A stretch of 64,000 nucleotides of DNA from Litchfieldia alkalitelluris (GCF_002019645.1 NZ_KV917374.1:3360696-3424695), one strand, 5' to 3'; shown: positions 50,401 to 59,143, counted from the first letter of the stretch. Notes: a model not told the origin generated them from the letters alone. A program made the numbers and translations.

Positions 50401-51032
50401 ACAAAAGCAACATTTTCATCAACAACTTGAATGAATACATCACTCAGACTAGACAAATCCTTCTTTGGATTATTAAGTGCTAACTGTATGTTGAAGTCTA
50501 CTAATAATGTTGACAAACTATTATTGATTGGACTTACAGTTACTTTATAGTTTTTTGAGAACAATTGTTTTATTCCCTCAATCGTCCTAGCTGGCAACTG
50601 AATTTCCTTGCCACTTTTTTCCTGTTGACTTAAAATCATTAAAAGTGTTACAACTTTTTCAGCTTCCAATCCATCACTTAGAGATAAGTCAATTGAATTA
50701 TTGTTTGTTAATAAACCTCTAATTTCATTTGCACTTGATTCAGGTAAGAGATTAAGTATTGAATGAACATCTATATCATTTTCCAATGCTTCATCATTCA
50801 CAAATAAATAACTATCTCCAGTCTTTACAAAACTTAGTAGATCTTCTGTTACGAATAAATAATCTTCCTGATGAGTCGTCTTATTTACGTCTGTAACAGG
50901 TTTACCTGAGATTTGCGTTTCAACTAAATACTGTGAAAAGGAATGAGTACCCATTTCAGTTTTTTTGTTCAATAACTTCCCTATATCGGTTTTAGTCTTA
51001 ATATTCAACATTGATTCTAAACCACTATTCAC
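47484..51032 (-). CDS. fliK: Flagellar hook-length control protein FliK, very long
   Basis: 1182-residue FliK-type ruler, over twice the length of B. subtilis FliK. Only the C-terminal Flg_hook domain is well conserved: the segment FKPEHLGSLIVKLTQVDGEF near residue 1080 and the later IHQLRALFQIQGL. The long N-terminal region is low in aromatic residues and rich in Asn, Gln, Ser and Glu. It contains an 81-bp tandem duplication (residues about 249-302). Start GTG at 51032 is chosen because AAAGGAGG lies eight bases upstream; a GTG three codons earlier overlaps the SD. Length must be confirmed because ruler length normally sets hook length. Confidence 0.9.
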   Translation of the reverse strand: MNSGLESMLNIKTKTDIGKLLNKKTEMGTHSFSQYLVETQISGKPVTDVNKTTHQEDYLFVTEDLLSFVKTGDSYLFVNDEALENDIDVHSILNLLPESSANEIRGLLTNNNSIDLSLSDGLEAEKVVTLLMILSQQEKSGKEIQLPARTIEGIKQLFSKNYKVTVSPINNSLSTLLVDFNIQLALNNPKKDLSSLSDVFIQVVDENVAFVQDTSGPNTPVSDAMVVLMDNIVETSSLIHHSADTNVENRPASIIFSSTHPRGDRNEGTKREVEDNRPALITFSSTHPRGVRNEGAKREVEDNEGTIDRKNPVFTIHEHSLETLTSIILNLSHYLVGEKTGINDDTEVKQTIGTFNISSENQLRQQQQQRVNSSIEQTLAMTLNELQIPEKSELVSLITATIDLSDSLGLEESTSSVREEIRNLIQINFSENEVVDLEIKLKQFISENTNMTAPKNIFIQDFSKAEVELSDESNDDQKQLGLSKHGFNLVVAQEPVFQIPQGENQIEVLTSSSKQMGEINIETRNGLTGLESAHSSLLDIELSELLINIEIQKSFSDNQKSLLMEVMKLFLQKTNSPDNQELNLKSLVQGIISDVEQQSMVVFTDKQVEFLKLKLGEFIKEIRSLEPASPQENSRIVDDKTLGLNNNSLIEKTNTQQQIPSVDGFRRNNLQSPLHRQINEHIQVSSFDRNIRLNNQVNEQNSLLHSERTNQPKNNQTQDGYVAKPLLQPNSKLFLKPNINQLTVPREYNSQKDLLGLGDQKVPAKTVVQNVNQVINQLLEYNQIELEVLSMIDSVGEYSEEQKLSLLNLVNNMILEESTLKESKNLIKQNIVEIFKEFNHTEIEQEVDVLVERIGDLLNRKNLFFENTPVKQTLMQDSLVSESESTTEQMVQNKIFTNEKQLLKPFEEIKSNSLGNTVQAPVLNSEKVTSNNSGRFFETLNQQLGDTFKGQLKTNKQQNGFDFGIGNTVKVSSLVEESSLQIQDSSVQEPIKSSPRESVANSLFNIDVTDQVKPFSLENPTVTRLQQYVIHIGQPTGGSQTKNEFISQFYEVLSNSKFKTIANGHSQMVIKFKPEHLGSLIVKLTQVDGEFSVKIITASNGAKELVESNIHQLRALFQIQGLTFDKLETYSQQQYSDLLRDPPDSEKENQQQQQRRKNEKDHLTPEESFKDSLQDEILNISV
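50125..50288 (-). repeat. 81-bp tandem duplication within fliK
   Basis: Two adjacent units of 81 bases code near-identical 27-residue repeats beginning NRPA and containing FSSTHPRG and KREVEDN. They differ at several bases and at about five residues, so the duplication is not recent. The period is a multiple of three and keeps frame. Confidence 0.9.
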
Positions 51033-51060
51033 TGTTTTCACCTCCTTTCAAATCCAATTT

Positions 51061-51645
51061 TTATTCACCAATAATCTTTGTATACTTTGCAGCATCCTCT
51101 GGTGACATTTTCTCCATTATGGCAGCAAGCTTGTCCGTTTTTAAGGATGTTAAAATTTTCTTTGCATCTTCATCATCTAAGTTCGGAATAATTTGTGCAG
51201 CCTTCTTAGGTGTCATTAACTCGTATAATTCAGTCATATCTTTTACAGCATTTTCTTCAATTATTTTATCTTCTTTCATTTCAGCCAATTGAAAATTCAA
51301 TTGACTTAACTCTTGTTTTAGTGTTGTTAGTTCACTTTCTTTTGATTGTATTGAAGCCTCAAGCTTTTCGATTGTATCGTCCTTATGATTAATATCAGTT
51401 TGTAAGTTCGCAATCTCATTACTCAGTTTTTCTTCAAGCTTTTCTTGGGCGATTGCATTTTCATCTTTGATCATCATCGATACTCCAGGTATTTTCTGAA
51501 CAATCGCTTTAGCATGACTAAAAACATTTATCCCGGCTACCTGCATCAGGACTAGCGACAACACCACTGTAAAGAGGATTGGGATGATAACTACAAATAA
51601 AAACCATTGTATTTTGTTATATTCTTTTTCTTCTATAGTTTCCAT
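51061..51645 (-). CDS. ylxF: YlxF/MotE-family protein
   Basis: 194-residue protein with one N-terminal transmembrane segment (about residues 15-36), a long coiled coil (about 60-130) and a C-terminal MgtE-N-like module (ELMTPKKAAQIIPNLDDEDAKKILTSL and MSPEDAAKYTKII). Such MotE-like proteins are thought to aid export or stator assembly. It lies between fliJ and fliK, as in B. subtilis. Confidence 0.9.
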   Translation of the reverse strand: METIEEKEYNKIQWFLFVVIIPILFTVVLSLVLMQVAGINVFSHAKAIVQKIPGVSMMIKDENAIAQEKLEEKLSNEIANLQTDINHKDDTIEKLEASIQSKESELTTLKQELSQLNFQLAEMKEDKIIEENAVKDMTELYELMTPKKAAQIIPNLDDEDAKKILTSLKTDKLAAIMEKMSPEDAAKYTKIIGE

Positions 51646-52101
51646 TTATTTCATCACCCTAAAACCCTGATTTATATATTGTTGGACTGAAATTTCATCC
51701 ATATATTTATTTTCAATTAACTTAGTTGTTTCTAAAGTTTCTTGGTAGATCTTTTCTTGAAGAGTTTCATACTTCTTCACTTCAATATTTTTTTCTATTA
51801 ATTTATCTTGAGCAAATTGCATCTTATTTCTGGCTCTGATCACAAGCTGCTGATAGTACATAATTGTTTGTTCTAAATTAGAAATGAATGTTTGTTGATG
51901 ACGCATTTCATAGATTGACATTCCGGTCGATAATTTGCCTTGTTGCACGGCCATCAAATCTTCTTTCTTCTTCATAAAGGAGTAAAGTTGCTCAGCCACA
52001 TTTTCAAATTCACTAAGCGAGCTTCTATAGTTTGCTAACACTTCTTCTTTTTCACTATTTTTAATTTTGATTAGTTTATGAAAATGACTATGTCCCGCCA
52101 C
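51646..52101 (-). CDS. fliJ: Flagellar export chaperone/stalk FliJ
   Basis: 151-residue, almost wholly alpha-helical coiled coil, matching FliJ, which links the FliI ATPase to FlhA and escorts chaperones. It shows the MxxQQGKLSTGMSIYEMRHQQTFI pattern and a basic N terminus. GTG follows GGGTGAATAATT. It starts three bases after the fliI stop codon. Confidence 0.9.
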   Translation of the reverse strand: MAGHSHFHKLIKIKNSEKEEVLANYRSSLSEFENVAEQLYSFMKKKEDLMAVQQGKLSTGMSIYEMRHQQTFISNLEQTIMYYQQLVIRARNKMQFAQDKLIEKNIEVKKYETLQEKIYQETLETTKLIENKYMDEISVQQYINQGFRVMK

Positions 52102-52103
52102 AA

Positions 52104-53420
52104 TTATTCACCCATTTCAACAAGACGCTGTAAGTCGTTTATACTATCTCTTTTTGATATATTTTCATGAGTTGCCTGCTTTAAAAAAGAGATGATTTTT
52201 GGGTAATATCTTATCGCTTCATCAATTTCTTTTGAGGAGCCTCGTTTATAAGCACCAATATTTATTAGGTCTTCTGCGTTCATATATGTTGTTAATAAGT
52301 CCCTAAGTTTTTCAGCATTTCTACGATGTTCTTCAGACACTATTTGGTTCATTACTCGACTAATGCTTTTTATCACATTAATCGCAGGGTACTGACCTTT
52401 GTTCGCAAGATTCCGATCGAGTATATAATGGCCGTCTAATATCCCTCTAACAGTATCGGCAATTGGCTCATTCATATCATCACCGTCAACCAAAACTGTA
52501 TAAAAGGCAGTTATAGAACCTAATTCACTTGTCCCGGTTCTTTCCAAAAGACGAGGTAATATTGCAAACACACTTGGAGTATACCCTTTCGTTGTTGGCG
52601 GTTCACCGATTGCTAGACCAATTTCTCGCTGGGCCATCGCTATCCTCGTTACAGAATCCATCATAAACATTACGTTTTTTCCTTTATCACGAAAGAATTC
52701 TGCAATCGCGGTTGCAGTATAAGCCGCCTTTACACGCATCAATGCTGGTTGATCAGATGTAGAAACGATAATGATTGAGTTTCTGAGTCCTTCACTCCCA
52801 AGGTCATTTTCAATAAATTCTCTAACTTCTCGTCCTCGTTCACCAATTAAAGCAATTACATTAATATCAGCAGTTGTATTTCTTGCAATCATCCCCATTA
52901 GCGTACTTTTTCCTACGCCACTTCCTGCAAATATCCCAACTCTTTGTCCTTTACCAACTGTTAACAAACTATCAATCATTTTCACACCGATATCAATTGG
53001 ATCTCGAATTGGTGGTCTAAGCATAGGATTAGGAGGTGACTGGTCTGTTGGAACGTTGATTAAGCCTTTTGGTAAAGTAGTACCATCTAGGGGTAATCCT
53101 AAGGAATCTAATACACTTCCAATTAAACCATCCCCAACTCTTACTTCGAGAGGTTTCCCTGTAGATTCAACCACACTACCAGGTGATATATCATTAATGT
53201 TGCTATAGGGCATTAGGAGTACTTTCTCTTCTCTAAAGCCTACTACCTCAGCGTAAATCTTTCTTTTGTTATTTGAACCTATGTGTATATAGCATAAATC
53301 ACCAATAGAACACTCCGGGCCTCTTGACTCAATCATTAGTCCAACCACTCTACTAATCTTTCCATAACGTTTATATTGATTGATAAACGGTAATTCTTTT
53401 ATTAGTGACTCTATCTTCAC
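52104..53420 (-). CDS. fliI: Flagellum-specific ATPase FliI
   Basis: 438-residue ATPase of the export apparatus, related to F1 beta. Walker A GSGVGKST lies at residues 166-173, and the Walker B aspartate in FMMDSVTRIAMAQREIG. The N-terminal beta-barrel and the C-terminal stalk-binding helices are present. GTG at 53420 is preceded by GAGGAATAGG. It follows fliH by three bases. Confidence 0.97.
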   Translation of the reverse strand: MKIESLIKELPFINQYKRYGKISRVVGLMIESRGPECSIGDLCYIHIGSNNKRKIYAEVVGFREEKVLLMPYSNINDISPGSVVESTGKPLEVRVGDGLIGSVLDSLGLPLDGTTLPKGLINVPTDQSPPNPMLRPPIRDPIDIGVKMIDSLLTVGKGQRVGIFAGSGVGKSTLMGMIARNTTADINVIALIGERGREVREFIENDLGSEGLRNSIIIVSTSDQPALMRVKAAYTATAIAEFFRDKGKNVMFMMDSVTRIAMAQREIGLAIGEPPTTKGYTPSVFAILPRLLERTGTSELGSITAFYTVLVDGDDMNEPIADTVRGILDGHYILDRNLANKGQYPAINVIKSISRVMNQIVSEEHRRNAEKLRDLLTTYMNAEDLINIGAYKRGSSKEIDEAIRYYPKIISFLKQATHENISKRDSINDLQRLVEMGE

Positions 53421-53423
53421 CGC

Positions 53424-54191
53424 CTATTCCTCCAATAATAGAGCTAACAACTTCGATTTAATTTCTTCTAATTGGCTATCGACACTAGCTTCTATCTTCC
53501 CATATGACGATTCAATAAAGCAGCCTATTTCATCTAAATCAGGGTTAGGAAAAACAAAAACATCACAGTCACGATTGATAAGAGCTTTTAAATCATCTGT
53601 ACTATCAACAAGTACTTCATAATATTTAGGATGAACTGTTATCTGAATTTGAGCGTGATCCTTAACCTCTTTAATAGCGGTTTTCACAATTGACAAATAA
53701 GTTAATGGCTCTGTATTTAGTTGCTCACCTATTATTTTTTCAGCAACTTTTATTCCTAATGAAAGAATGATCTCTTCAGTATTCTCTATATGCTTTAGTG
53801 AGTCCTTACGAGCTATTTCTACTATCTGCTTCCCATTTTCTAACAATTCATTATAACTACTTAAGCCTATTTTTCTTCCATCTGCATAGCCAATATTAAA
53901 GCCTTCCTCATTTGCCTGCTTAATTAGTAATTGCTTCTCAGTTTCCCAAGACTCTTTTTCAAAGAGGATCATCTGTTGTAGCTCTTCATACTTCTGCTGT
54001 GCTTCTTGTATCAATGTACTAGCTCTATTTTTTGCATCCTCAACGATAGATACCGAATAATTATCTAGCGCAATTTGATCTTCAGCACTAATTTGTTCAT
54101 TTTCTTGACTTGTCTTTAAATTCTTCAAGGTAATTAGTCGATCGGACTTTTTTAACAGTTTAGACTCAGTAGACTTTATGATATTAGACAA
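53424..54191 (-). CDS. fliH: Flagellar export ATPase regulator FliH
   Basis: 255-residue coiled-coil protein that links FliI to the C ring. Its central part is coiled coil (residues 60-130), followed by a V-ATPase E-subunit-like domain (SLGIKVAEKIIGEQL, QITVHPKYYEVL). The start is TTG at 54191, because GGAGGAG lies eight bases upstream. The frame runs to 54209, but GTG and ATG there overlap the SD. It overlaps fliG by eight bases. Confidence 0.9.
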   Translation of the reverse strand: MSNIIKSTESKLLKKSDRLITLKNLKTSQENEQISAEDQIALDNYSVSIVEDAKNRASTLIQEAQQKYEELQQMILFEKESWETEKQLLIKQANEEGFNIGYADGRKIGLSSYNELLENGKQIVEIARKDSLKHIENTEEIILSLGIKVAEKIIGEQLNTEPLTYLSIVKTAIKEVKDHAQIQITVHPKYYEVLVDSTDDLKALINRDCDVFVFPNPDLDEIGCFIESSYGKIEASVDSQLEEIKSKLLALLLEE

Positions 54192-55197
54192 TAATATCAT
54201 CTCCTCCACCGCGGGCTACCACTATTTCACCTGCATCCTCTAATCTCCTAATCACAGCCACAATACGAGATTGAGCTTCCTCAACTTCTTTAAGTCGAAC
54301 AGGTCCCATGTATTCCATCTCTTCTTTAAAAGTCTCAACCATTCTTGTTGACATGTTTTTAAATACAACATCTTTTACCTCTTCACTTGCAACCTTTAAC
54401 CCGAGCAACAGATCTTCACTTTCCACATCCCGTACCACTCTTTGGATAGATCTGCTATCAAGAGTAACGATATCTTCAAAGACAAACATTCTCTTTTTAA
54501 TTTCTTCTGCAAGGGCGGGATCTTGAATCTCTAGAGCATCTATAATTGTTCTCTCTGTGCTACGATCCACCTTATTCAGGACCTCTACTACAGCTTCAAC
54601 TCCGCCTGTTTGTGTATAGTCCTGCGTTACGGTTGCTGATAGTTTTTGTTCAAGAATTTGTTCAACCTCGTTTATAATCTCGGGTGAAGTGCTTTCCATA
54701 ACCGCTATTCTTCGTGCTACATCCGCTTGCATATCTTGCGGAAGCTCTGAAAGAATCTGACCGGCTTGACCCGGATCTAAATATGAAAGAATAAGAGAAA
54801 TTGTTTGTGGATGCTCATTTTGAATAAAATTAAGAATCTGAGCAGGATCAGCTTTCCTTGCAAAATCAAAAGGCTTCACTTGTAGTGAAGATGTTAATCG
54901 GTTAATAATTGATGAAGCTTGATCTTCTCCCAAAGCCTTTTCAAGAACTGTCTTTGCATATCCGATTCCACCTTGAGAAATATACTCTTGCGCTAAAGCG
55001 ATGTTATGAAATTCTTCAATGATTTCATCCTTCACTTTTGCTTCAACAGTTCGAACACTTGAAATTTCAAGCGTTAATTTTTCAATTTCTTCTTCAGTTA
55101 AATGCTTATAAATGGATGAAGCAACATCAGGCCCTAATGAAATGAGTAGGACGGCAGCCTTTTGTCTATCTGAGAATTCATCATTTTTTCGTTTCAC
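54184..55197 (-). CDS. fliG: Flagellar motor switch protein FliG
   Basis: 337-residue C-ring protein that meets the stator. The N-terminal FliF-binding domain (DRQKAAVLLISLGPDVASSIYKHL) is followed by an armadillo-like middle part with the EHPQ motif (NEHPQTISLILSYLDPGQAG), and a C-terminal torque domain with MFVFEDIVTLDSRSIQRVVR bearing conserved charged residues. GTG follows GGAGGTCCTAG. It lies between fliF and fliH. Confidence 0.98.
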   Translation of the reverse strand: MKRKNDEFSDRQKAAVLLISLGPDVASSIYKHLTEEEIEKLTLEISSVRTVEAKVKDEIIEEFHNIALAQEYISQGGIGYAKTVLEKALGEDQASSIINRLTSSLQVKPFDFARKADPAQILNFIQNEHPQTISLILSYLDPGQAGQILSELPQDMQADVARRIAVMESTSPEIINEVEQILEQKLSATVTQDYTQTGGVEAVVEVLNKVDRSTERTIIDALEIQDPALAEEIKKRMFVFEDIVTLDSRSIQRVVRDVESEDLLLGLKVASEEVKDVVFKNMSTRMVETFKEEMEYMGPVRLKEVEEAQSRIVAVIRRLEDAGEIVVARGGGDDIIV

Positions 55198-55210
55198 GTT
55201 CTAGGACCTC

Positions 55211-56818
55211 CTATTCCTCTGACAACCATGATTTTAATAGTTTCGCGAAATCTTCCGGCTTTTCTCTTGCCATTTTTTCTAGTTGTTTTCTTCTTGCCGT
55301 AGCCTCAGTTTCTTTCTCTTTTATCACATCAGGTATCTCATAAGGAATATATGGTGGTGTATTTAATTCTTCTTCAACATAGTAGTCTTCATTTTCCTTA
55401 TTTTTTCTTCGGAAAATGACAAACAATAAGATAACGACAATCAATAACAAAGCACCACCAACGATATAAACCCACACCGGGATTTTAGAAGTAGTGGCAA
55501 CTCCTTCGGGAAACTGAGCTTTTCCATTAAACTGCTGAACTGACACAACTACATTATCTTGTAAAGCTTCATCTGTCATTTCTACTCCTGCAGCATCTTT
55601 ATCAATGCTTGTTCGAACAATTGTTGTAAGTATCTGAGTAATATCCTCAACACTTTGAACAGGAAGAGATTGTGGATTCTCTGGATCGGGAGGTTCTACC
55701 ATAACCTGTATCCCTAGGTCTCTGATTTTATATGGAGCCTCAATTATTTCCTTTCGAATTCGGTTAACATCCTTATTAACCCGTTCCTCAATTCTTTCAT
55801 AGTCTCCATTTCCATTTACAGCACCAGCTGGATAGTTTGCTACTTCTTCATCACCGACGCCAGCCACACCAGCAGCTGCATTCCCATTTCCAGTAAATGT
55901 TTCAGTAATACGCTCAACACTTATATCCAAACCTTCCATATTTTCTTCGTCTGAAGGAACAACAAGGTTTTCTTCACGGTTTTCTTGAGTAAAATCAAGA
56001 TCAGCCGTTACTGAAACCAATACTTTATCATGTCCCATCATAGTTCCAAGCATTTGTTGAACTTGACGTTGAATGTCTTTTTCAATTTCACGTTTCAAAT
56101 CAAGTTGTGAAGTGATATTTCCGATGTTTGTTGAATTTTCATTATTTTCAAGATCAAAATACTCAAAATTTTGATTGGTAATGACGATATTATCAGTAGG
56201 AAGATTTGGAACACTTTTAGCAACCAAATGATATAACGCTTTTATCTGTTGCTGAGTAAATTGGTAGCCTGGTTTTGTATTTAAAACAATTGATGCTGAT
56301 GCAACGTTTTCAGCCTCACTAAGGAAGACACTAGTTTCAGGGATGTTAATCATGACAGTTGCATCACTGATTCCATCAATCCCCTTAATTAAATTCGATA
56401 TTTCTGTTTGCATAGCTTCAAGCTTGATAACATTAAATTCATTATCGGTCATTCCAAAACCAGCATTTTGACCAAAAAATGTGTAATCGATTGTTCCTGA
56501 ATTCGGTATACCTTCTGCAGCCAGCTCTACCTTTAACGTATCAACCATTAATTCTGGAACTTTTATAGTCGAACCATTGTCCGCAATTTCTGATTGTATA
56601 CCTCTAGAATCTAGGGTTGCTTTTATTTGACCAGTTTCTTGGGGAGATAGATTACTATAAAGAGGAACCATATTTTTATCCGATGATAAAAGGATAGAAA
56701 TAATTAAAATAATAACAAGTAAAATTACAGTTCCTATCATAAGTAACTTTTGAATTTTCGAACGTTCCACCCAAAAGGATTTTATTTTATTCATATACTG
56801 ATTAATTTGCTCGTTCAA
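55211..56818 (-). CDS. fliF: Flagellar MS-ring protein FliF
   Basis: 535-residue MS-ring protein. One transmembrane segment is at about residues 24-43 and a second near 450-472. Between them are the ring-building motifs, including the YscJ-like domain (LYSNLSPQETGQIKATLDSRGI). The C-terminal tail (DFAKLLKSWLSEE) binds FliG. TTG at 56818 is the start, with GGAGGAAT upstream. It follows fliE and precedes fliG. Confidence 0.97.
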   Translation of the reverse strand: MNEQINQYMNKIKSFWVERSKIQKLLMIGTVILLVIILIISILLSSDKNMVPLYSNLSPQETGQIKATLDSRGIQSEIADNGSTIKVPELMVDTLKVELAAEGIPNSGTIDYTFFGQNAGFGMTDNEFNVIKLEAMQTEISNLIKGIDGISDATVMINIPETSVFLSEAENVASASIVLNTKPGYQFTQQQIKALYHLVAKSVPNLPTDNIVITNQNFEYFDLENNENSTNIGNITSQLDLKREIEKDIQRQVQQMLGTMMGHDKVLVSVTADLDFTQENREENLVVPSDEENMEGLDISVERITETFTGNGNAAAGVAGVGDEEVANYPAGAVNGNGDYERIEERVNKDVNRIRKEIIEAPYKIRDLGIQVMVEPPDPENPQSLPVQSVEDITQILTTIVRTSIDKDAAGVEMTDEALQDNVVVSVQQFNGKAQFPEGVATTSKIPVWVYIVGGALLLIVVILLFVIFRRKNKENEDYYVEEELNTPPYIPYEIPDVIKEKETEATARRKQLEKMAREKPEDFAKLLKSWLSEE

Positions 56819-56871
56819 GGTGCATTCCTCCGGCTATTTCTTAATTATGCAAGGTAAAATAACCGAATGAA

Positions 56872-57177
56872 TTAAACTTGCATTCTCATTATCTCTTGAT
56901 ATGCTTCAACAACTTTATTCCGAACCTCAATCGTTGTTAATAGGGTAACACCCGATTTTTCAGCAGCTATCATCACTTCATGTAAATCAACTTTCTCACC
57001 GGAAGCTAATTTGTTAGTCATTAAATCAGATGCGTTTGAAGCTTTATTTACTTGATTAATTGCATCCTTTAGGAAGGTAGAAAACTGGTTAATAGAATCT
57101 GAACTACTTTTACTAGCCATTGTATTGATTTGATTTGGTAATTGATATTTATTTAATACATTTAAACGATCAATCAT
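56872..57177 (-). CDS. fliE: Flagellar rod-MS ring junction protein FliE
   Basis: 101-residue junction protein at the base of the rod. It shows FSTFLKDAINQVNKASNASDLMTNKLASG and the C-terminal VMIAAEKSGVTLLTTIEVRNKVVEAYQEIMRMQV regions; these are helical and family-typical. ATG at 57177 begins nine bases after the flgC stop codon. Confidence 0.95.
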   Translation of the reverse strand: MIDRLNVLNKYQLPNQINTMASKSSSDSINQFSTFLKDAINQVNKASNASDLMTNKLASGEKVDLHEVMIAAEKSGVTLLTTIEVRNKVVEAYQEIMRMQV

Positions 57178-57186
57178 TTACTCCAC

Positions 57187-57633
57187 CTATTTCCCTATCT
57201 CTAAAGATTTCATTAGTAGGCCTTTCGATGCATTAAACACAGTCACATTCGCTTCGTATGACCTTGTAGCACTGATTAAATCTACCATTTCTTTTAATGG
57301 ATCCACATTTGGCATTGCAACATACCCTTGGTCATTAGCATCAGGATGCTCTGGTTGATATACTAGTTTTGCAGGAGAATCATCTTCTTCAATTCTAGTA
57401 ACCTTTACCCCATGACCTACAGATTGGTTCATTGCTCTATTAAGAAGATTTGTAAATTGACTCTCACTCGCTTGAGTGGTAACTACTTTTCGTTTATACG
57501 GTTGCCATTGTCCATCTACATACTGTCCACGTGTTGTATCCACGTTTGCCATATTAGAAGATATAACATCCATCCTCAGTCGCCCCGCTGTTAGTGCAGA
57601 AGCACTATTATTCAAGCTGTGAAAAATAGTCAT
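57187..57633 (-). CDS. flgC: Flagellar proximal rod protein FlgC
   Basis: 148-residue rod protein. The axial-protein N terminus SALTAGRLRMDVISSNMAN and the C-terminal VNVDPLKEMVDLISATRSYEANV-like motif (EMVDLISATRSYEANV) are present. It follows flgB by two bases and precedes fliE. Confidence 0.97.
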   Translation of the reverse strand: MTIFHSLNNSASALTAGRLRMDVISSNMANVDTTRGQYVDGQWQPYKRKVVTTQASESQFTNLLNRAMNQSVGHGVKVTRIEEDDSPAKLVYQPEHPDANDQGYVAMPNVDPLKEMVDLISATRSYEANVTVFNASKGLLMKSLEIGK

Positions 57634-57635
57634 TT

Positions 57636-58019
57636 TTACTTACCACCTTTAACTACTGTTTTTAATGAATTAAACTTCGAAGATATCCTATCAGCGACTG
57701 CATTAAAGTAAATTTGGTTTTCTGCTAAACTAGACATTTCCTTATCTATATCAACATTGTTACCGTTATGATTATATTGATTACCAATACTATTAACCAC
57801 TTTAACTGAAGAACTTCTACCACCTGAAAAGTCAATATGTAACGCACTTGTCTTGTTTGCATTTATAGATTGGTTCAATTCTGTTTTAAAACTAACATCT
57901 TTTGCTTTGTAGTTTGGTGTATCTACATTGGCAATATTATGAGATATCGTTTTTTGTCTTGTTGATGAGTATTTTAATGCTTGTTCAAGCGAATTTATGG
58001 TACCGGAAAAAAGTTTCAC
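57636..58019 (-). CDS. flgB: Flagellar proximal rod protein FlgB, first gene of fla/che operon
   Basis: 127-residue rod protein with the axial N terminus ALKYSSTRQKTISHNIANVDTPNYKAKDV (diagnostic core HNIANVDTPNYKAKDV) and the EMSSLAENQIYFNAVADRI C-terminal type motif. GTG at 58019 follows GAGGGGAC. It begins the long fla/che operon and lies downstream of a sigma-D and sigma-A promoter pair. Confidence 0.96.
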   Translation of the reverse strand: MKLFSGTINSLEQALKYSSTRQKTISHNIANVDTPNYKAKDVSFKTELNQSINANKTSALHIDFSGGRSSSVKVVNSIGNQYNHNGNNVDIDKEMSSLAENQIYFNAVADRISSKFNSLKTVVKGGK

Positions 58020-58087
58020 TCAAAAGTCCCCTCACAAAAATAATACAAATTTCGAATATATATAACGAATTATGCTAACTTTCTACT

Positions 58088-58116
58088 ATTTTAATGAATA
58101 ATGAGGTTTCTGTCTA
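58088..58116 (-). promoter_or_regulatory. Candidate sigma-A promoter of the fla/che operon
   Basis: On the minus strand TAGACA (58111-58116), a 17-base spacer and TAAAAT (58088-58093), each five of six consensus positions. The predicted start gives a leader of about 60 bases before flgB. B. subtilis has a sigma-A promoter at the same place. Confidence 0.65.
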
Positions 58117-58211
58117 TGTAACATCTGTGAAAAATATTTATTTTTCGACAAAATAGTTCTTTTTACACACCGTTTGTTCAAAATGCCCTTTAATTATCAA
58201 TCATATATATA

Positions 58212-58238
58212 AATTCGGTTGTGAAAAAAATCACTTTA
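58212..58238 (-). promoter_or_regulatory. Candidate sigma-D promoter of the fla/che operon
   Basis: On the minus strand TAAA (58235-58238), exactly 15 bases, then ACCGAATT (58212-58219). The sigma-D consensus is TAAA-N15-GCCGATAT, so the -35 box is complete and the -10 box matches at five of eight positions including the CCGA core. It lies just after the codY terminator and could provide positive feedback from sigD. Confidence 0.65.
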
Positions 58239-58249
58239 TAAAATTTTAG

Positions 58250-58283
58250 ACAAAAAAATGAGCATAGTATGCTCATTTTTTTT
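58250..58283 (-). terminator. Intrinsic terminator after codY
   Basis: AAAATGAGCAT and ATGCTCATTTT form a perfect stem with a three-base loop. A-rich and T-rich ends on both sides make it possibly bidirectional. It separates codY from the flagellar promoters. Confidence 0.85.
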
Positions 58284-58330
58284 AGAATATAGAGTTTCAA
58301 TTTTTTCACAATAAGTTAGCATTACCTATA

Positions 58331-59110
58331 CTAATTCGTTTTTAATTTTGCCAGTTCCACTAGGAATTTATCATTTAATACTTTAATATAAGTACCTTTC
58401 ATACCAAGTGATCTTGATTCGATTACTCCAGCACTTTCAAGTTTTCTTAAAGCATTTACGATTACAGATCTTGTAATCCCTACTCTATCAGCTATTTTAC
58501 TTGCTACTAATAATCCTTCATTACCGTTTAGTTCTTCAAAGATATGTTCAATTGCTTCTAGTTCGCTATATGAGAGGGAGCTAATCGCCATTTGAACTAC
58601 CGCTTTACTTCGAGCTTCATCTTCAATTTCCTCTGCCTTTTCACGTAGAATTTCCATACCTACTACTGTAGCGCCATATTCAGCAAGGATTAAATCATCA
58701 CTTTCGAAATTTTGTTGTAAACGTGATAGCACAAGAGTCCCTAATCGTTCACCACCACCAATAATTGGTACAATGGTAGTTAAACCAGATTGAAATAACT
58801 CTCTATTTTCTACAGGGAATGCAGTATATTCACTGTTGATATCTATGTTAGAAGACGTTTCAGTAATATTAAATAAGTTATTTGTATAATCTTCTGGGAA
58901 TTGTCTATCCTCAAGCATCTTCTTCATTCTCTCGTTTTCAATCTGCTGATTAATAGCATATCCTAAAAGCTTTCCACGTCTGCTAACTACAAACACATTC
59001 GCTTCAATTACATCGCGTAATGTTTCAGACATTTCCTTAAAGTTAACTGGCTTTCCAGCTGCCTTTTGTAATAAAGCATTAATTTTCCTTGTTTTTTCTA
59101 ATAAATACAT
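58331..59110 (-). CDS. codY: GTP- and branched-chain-amino-acid-sensing repressor CodY
   Basis: 259-residue global regulator of post-exponential metabolism. The N-terminal GAF domain binds isoleucine/valine and ends in a long linker helix. The C-terminal winged helix has the [32 protein letters not shown] (core residues [20 protein letters not shown], about 200-220). ATG follows AGGAGG. It is the last gene of the xerC-hslVU-codY operon, as in B. subtilis. In B. subtilis CodY represses the adjacent fla/che operon. Confidence 0.98.
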   Translation of the reverse strand: MYLLEKTRKINALLQKAAGKPVNFKEMSETLRDVIEANVFVVSRRGKLLGYAINQQIENERMKKMLEDRQFPEDYTNNLFNITETSSNIDINSEYTAFPVENRELFQSGLTTIVPIIGGGERLGTLVLSRLQQNFESDDLILAEYGATVVGMEILREKAEEIEDEARSKAVVQMAISSLSYSELEAIEHIFEELNGNEGLLVASKIADRVGITRSVIVNALRKLESAGVIESRSLGMKGTYIKVLNDKFLVELAKLKTN

Positions 59111-59143
59111 CGTTGTTCCTCCTGCTACTTTTAAAAAAAGTAA

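Larger units (their letters stand above)
58020..58330. other. 311-base gap between codY and flgB
   Basis: No gene is supported here. From codY toward flgB it holds the codY terminator, a candidate sigma-D promoter, and a candidate sigma-A promoter followed by a leader of about 60 bases. Near the sigma-D promoter, GTGA and TCAC flank a T run, forming a small palindrome. I saw no convincing CodY-binding box. Confidence 0.65.

Noticed and set aside
58020-58330. CodY-binding box before flgB
   Set aside because: The best candidates (near 58088-58100 and 58140-58160) differ from the CodY motif at about five of fifteen positions, not better than AT-rich background.
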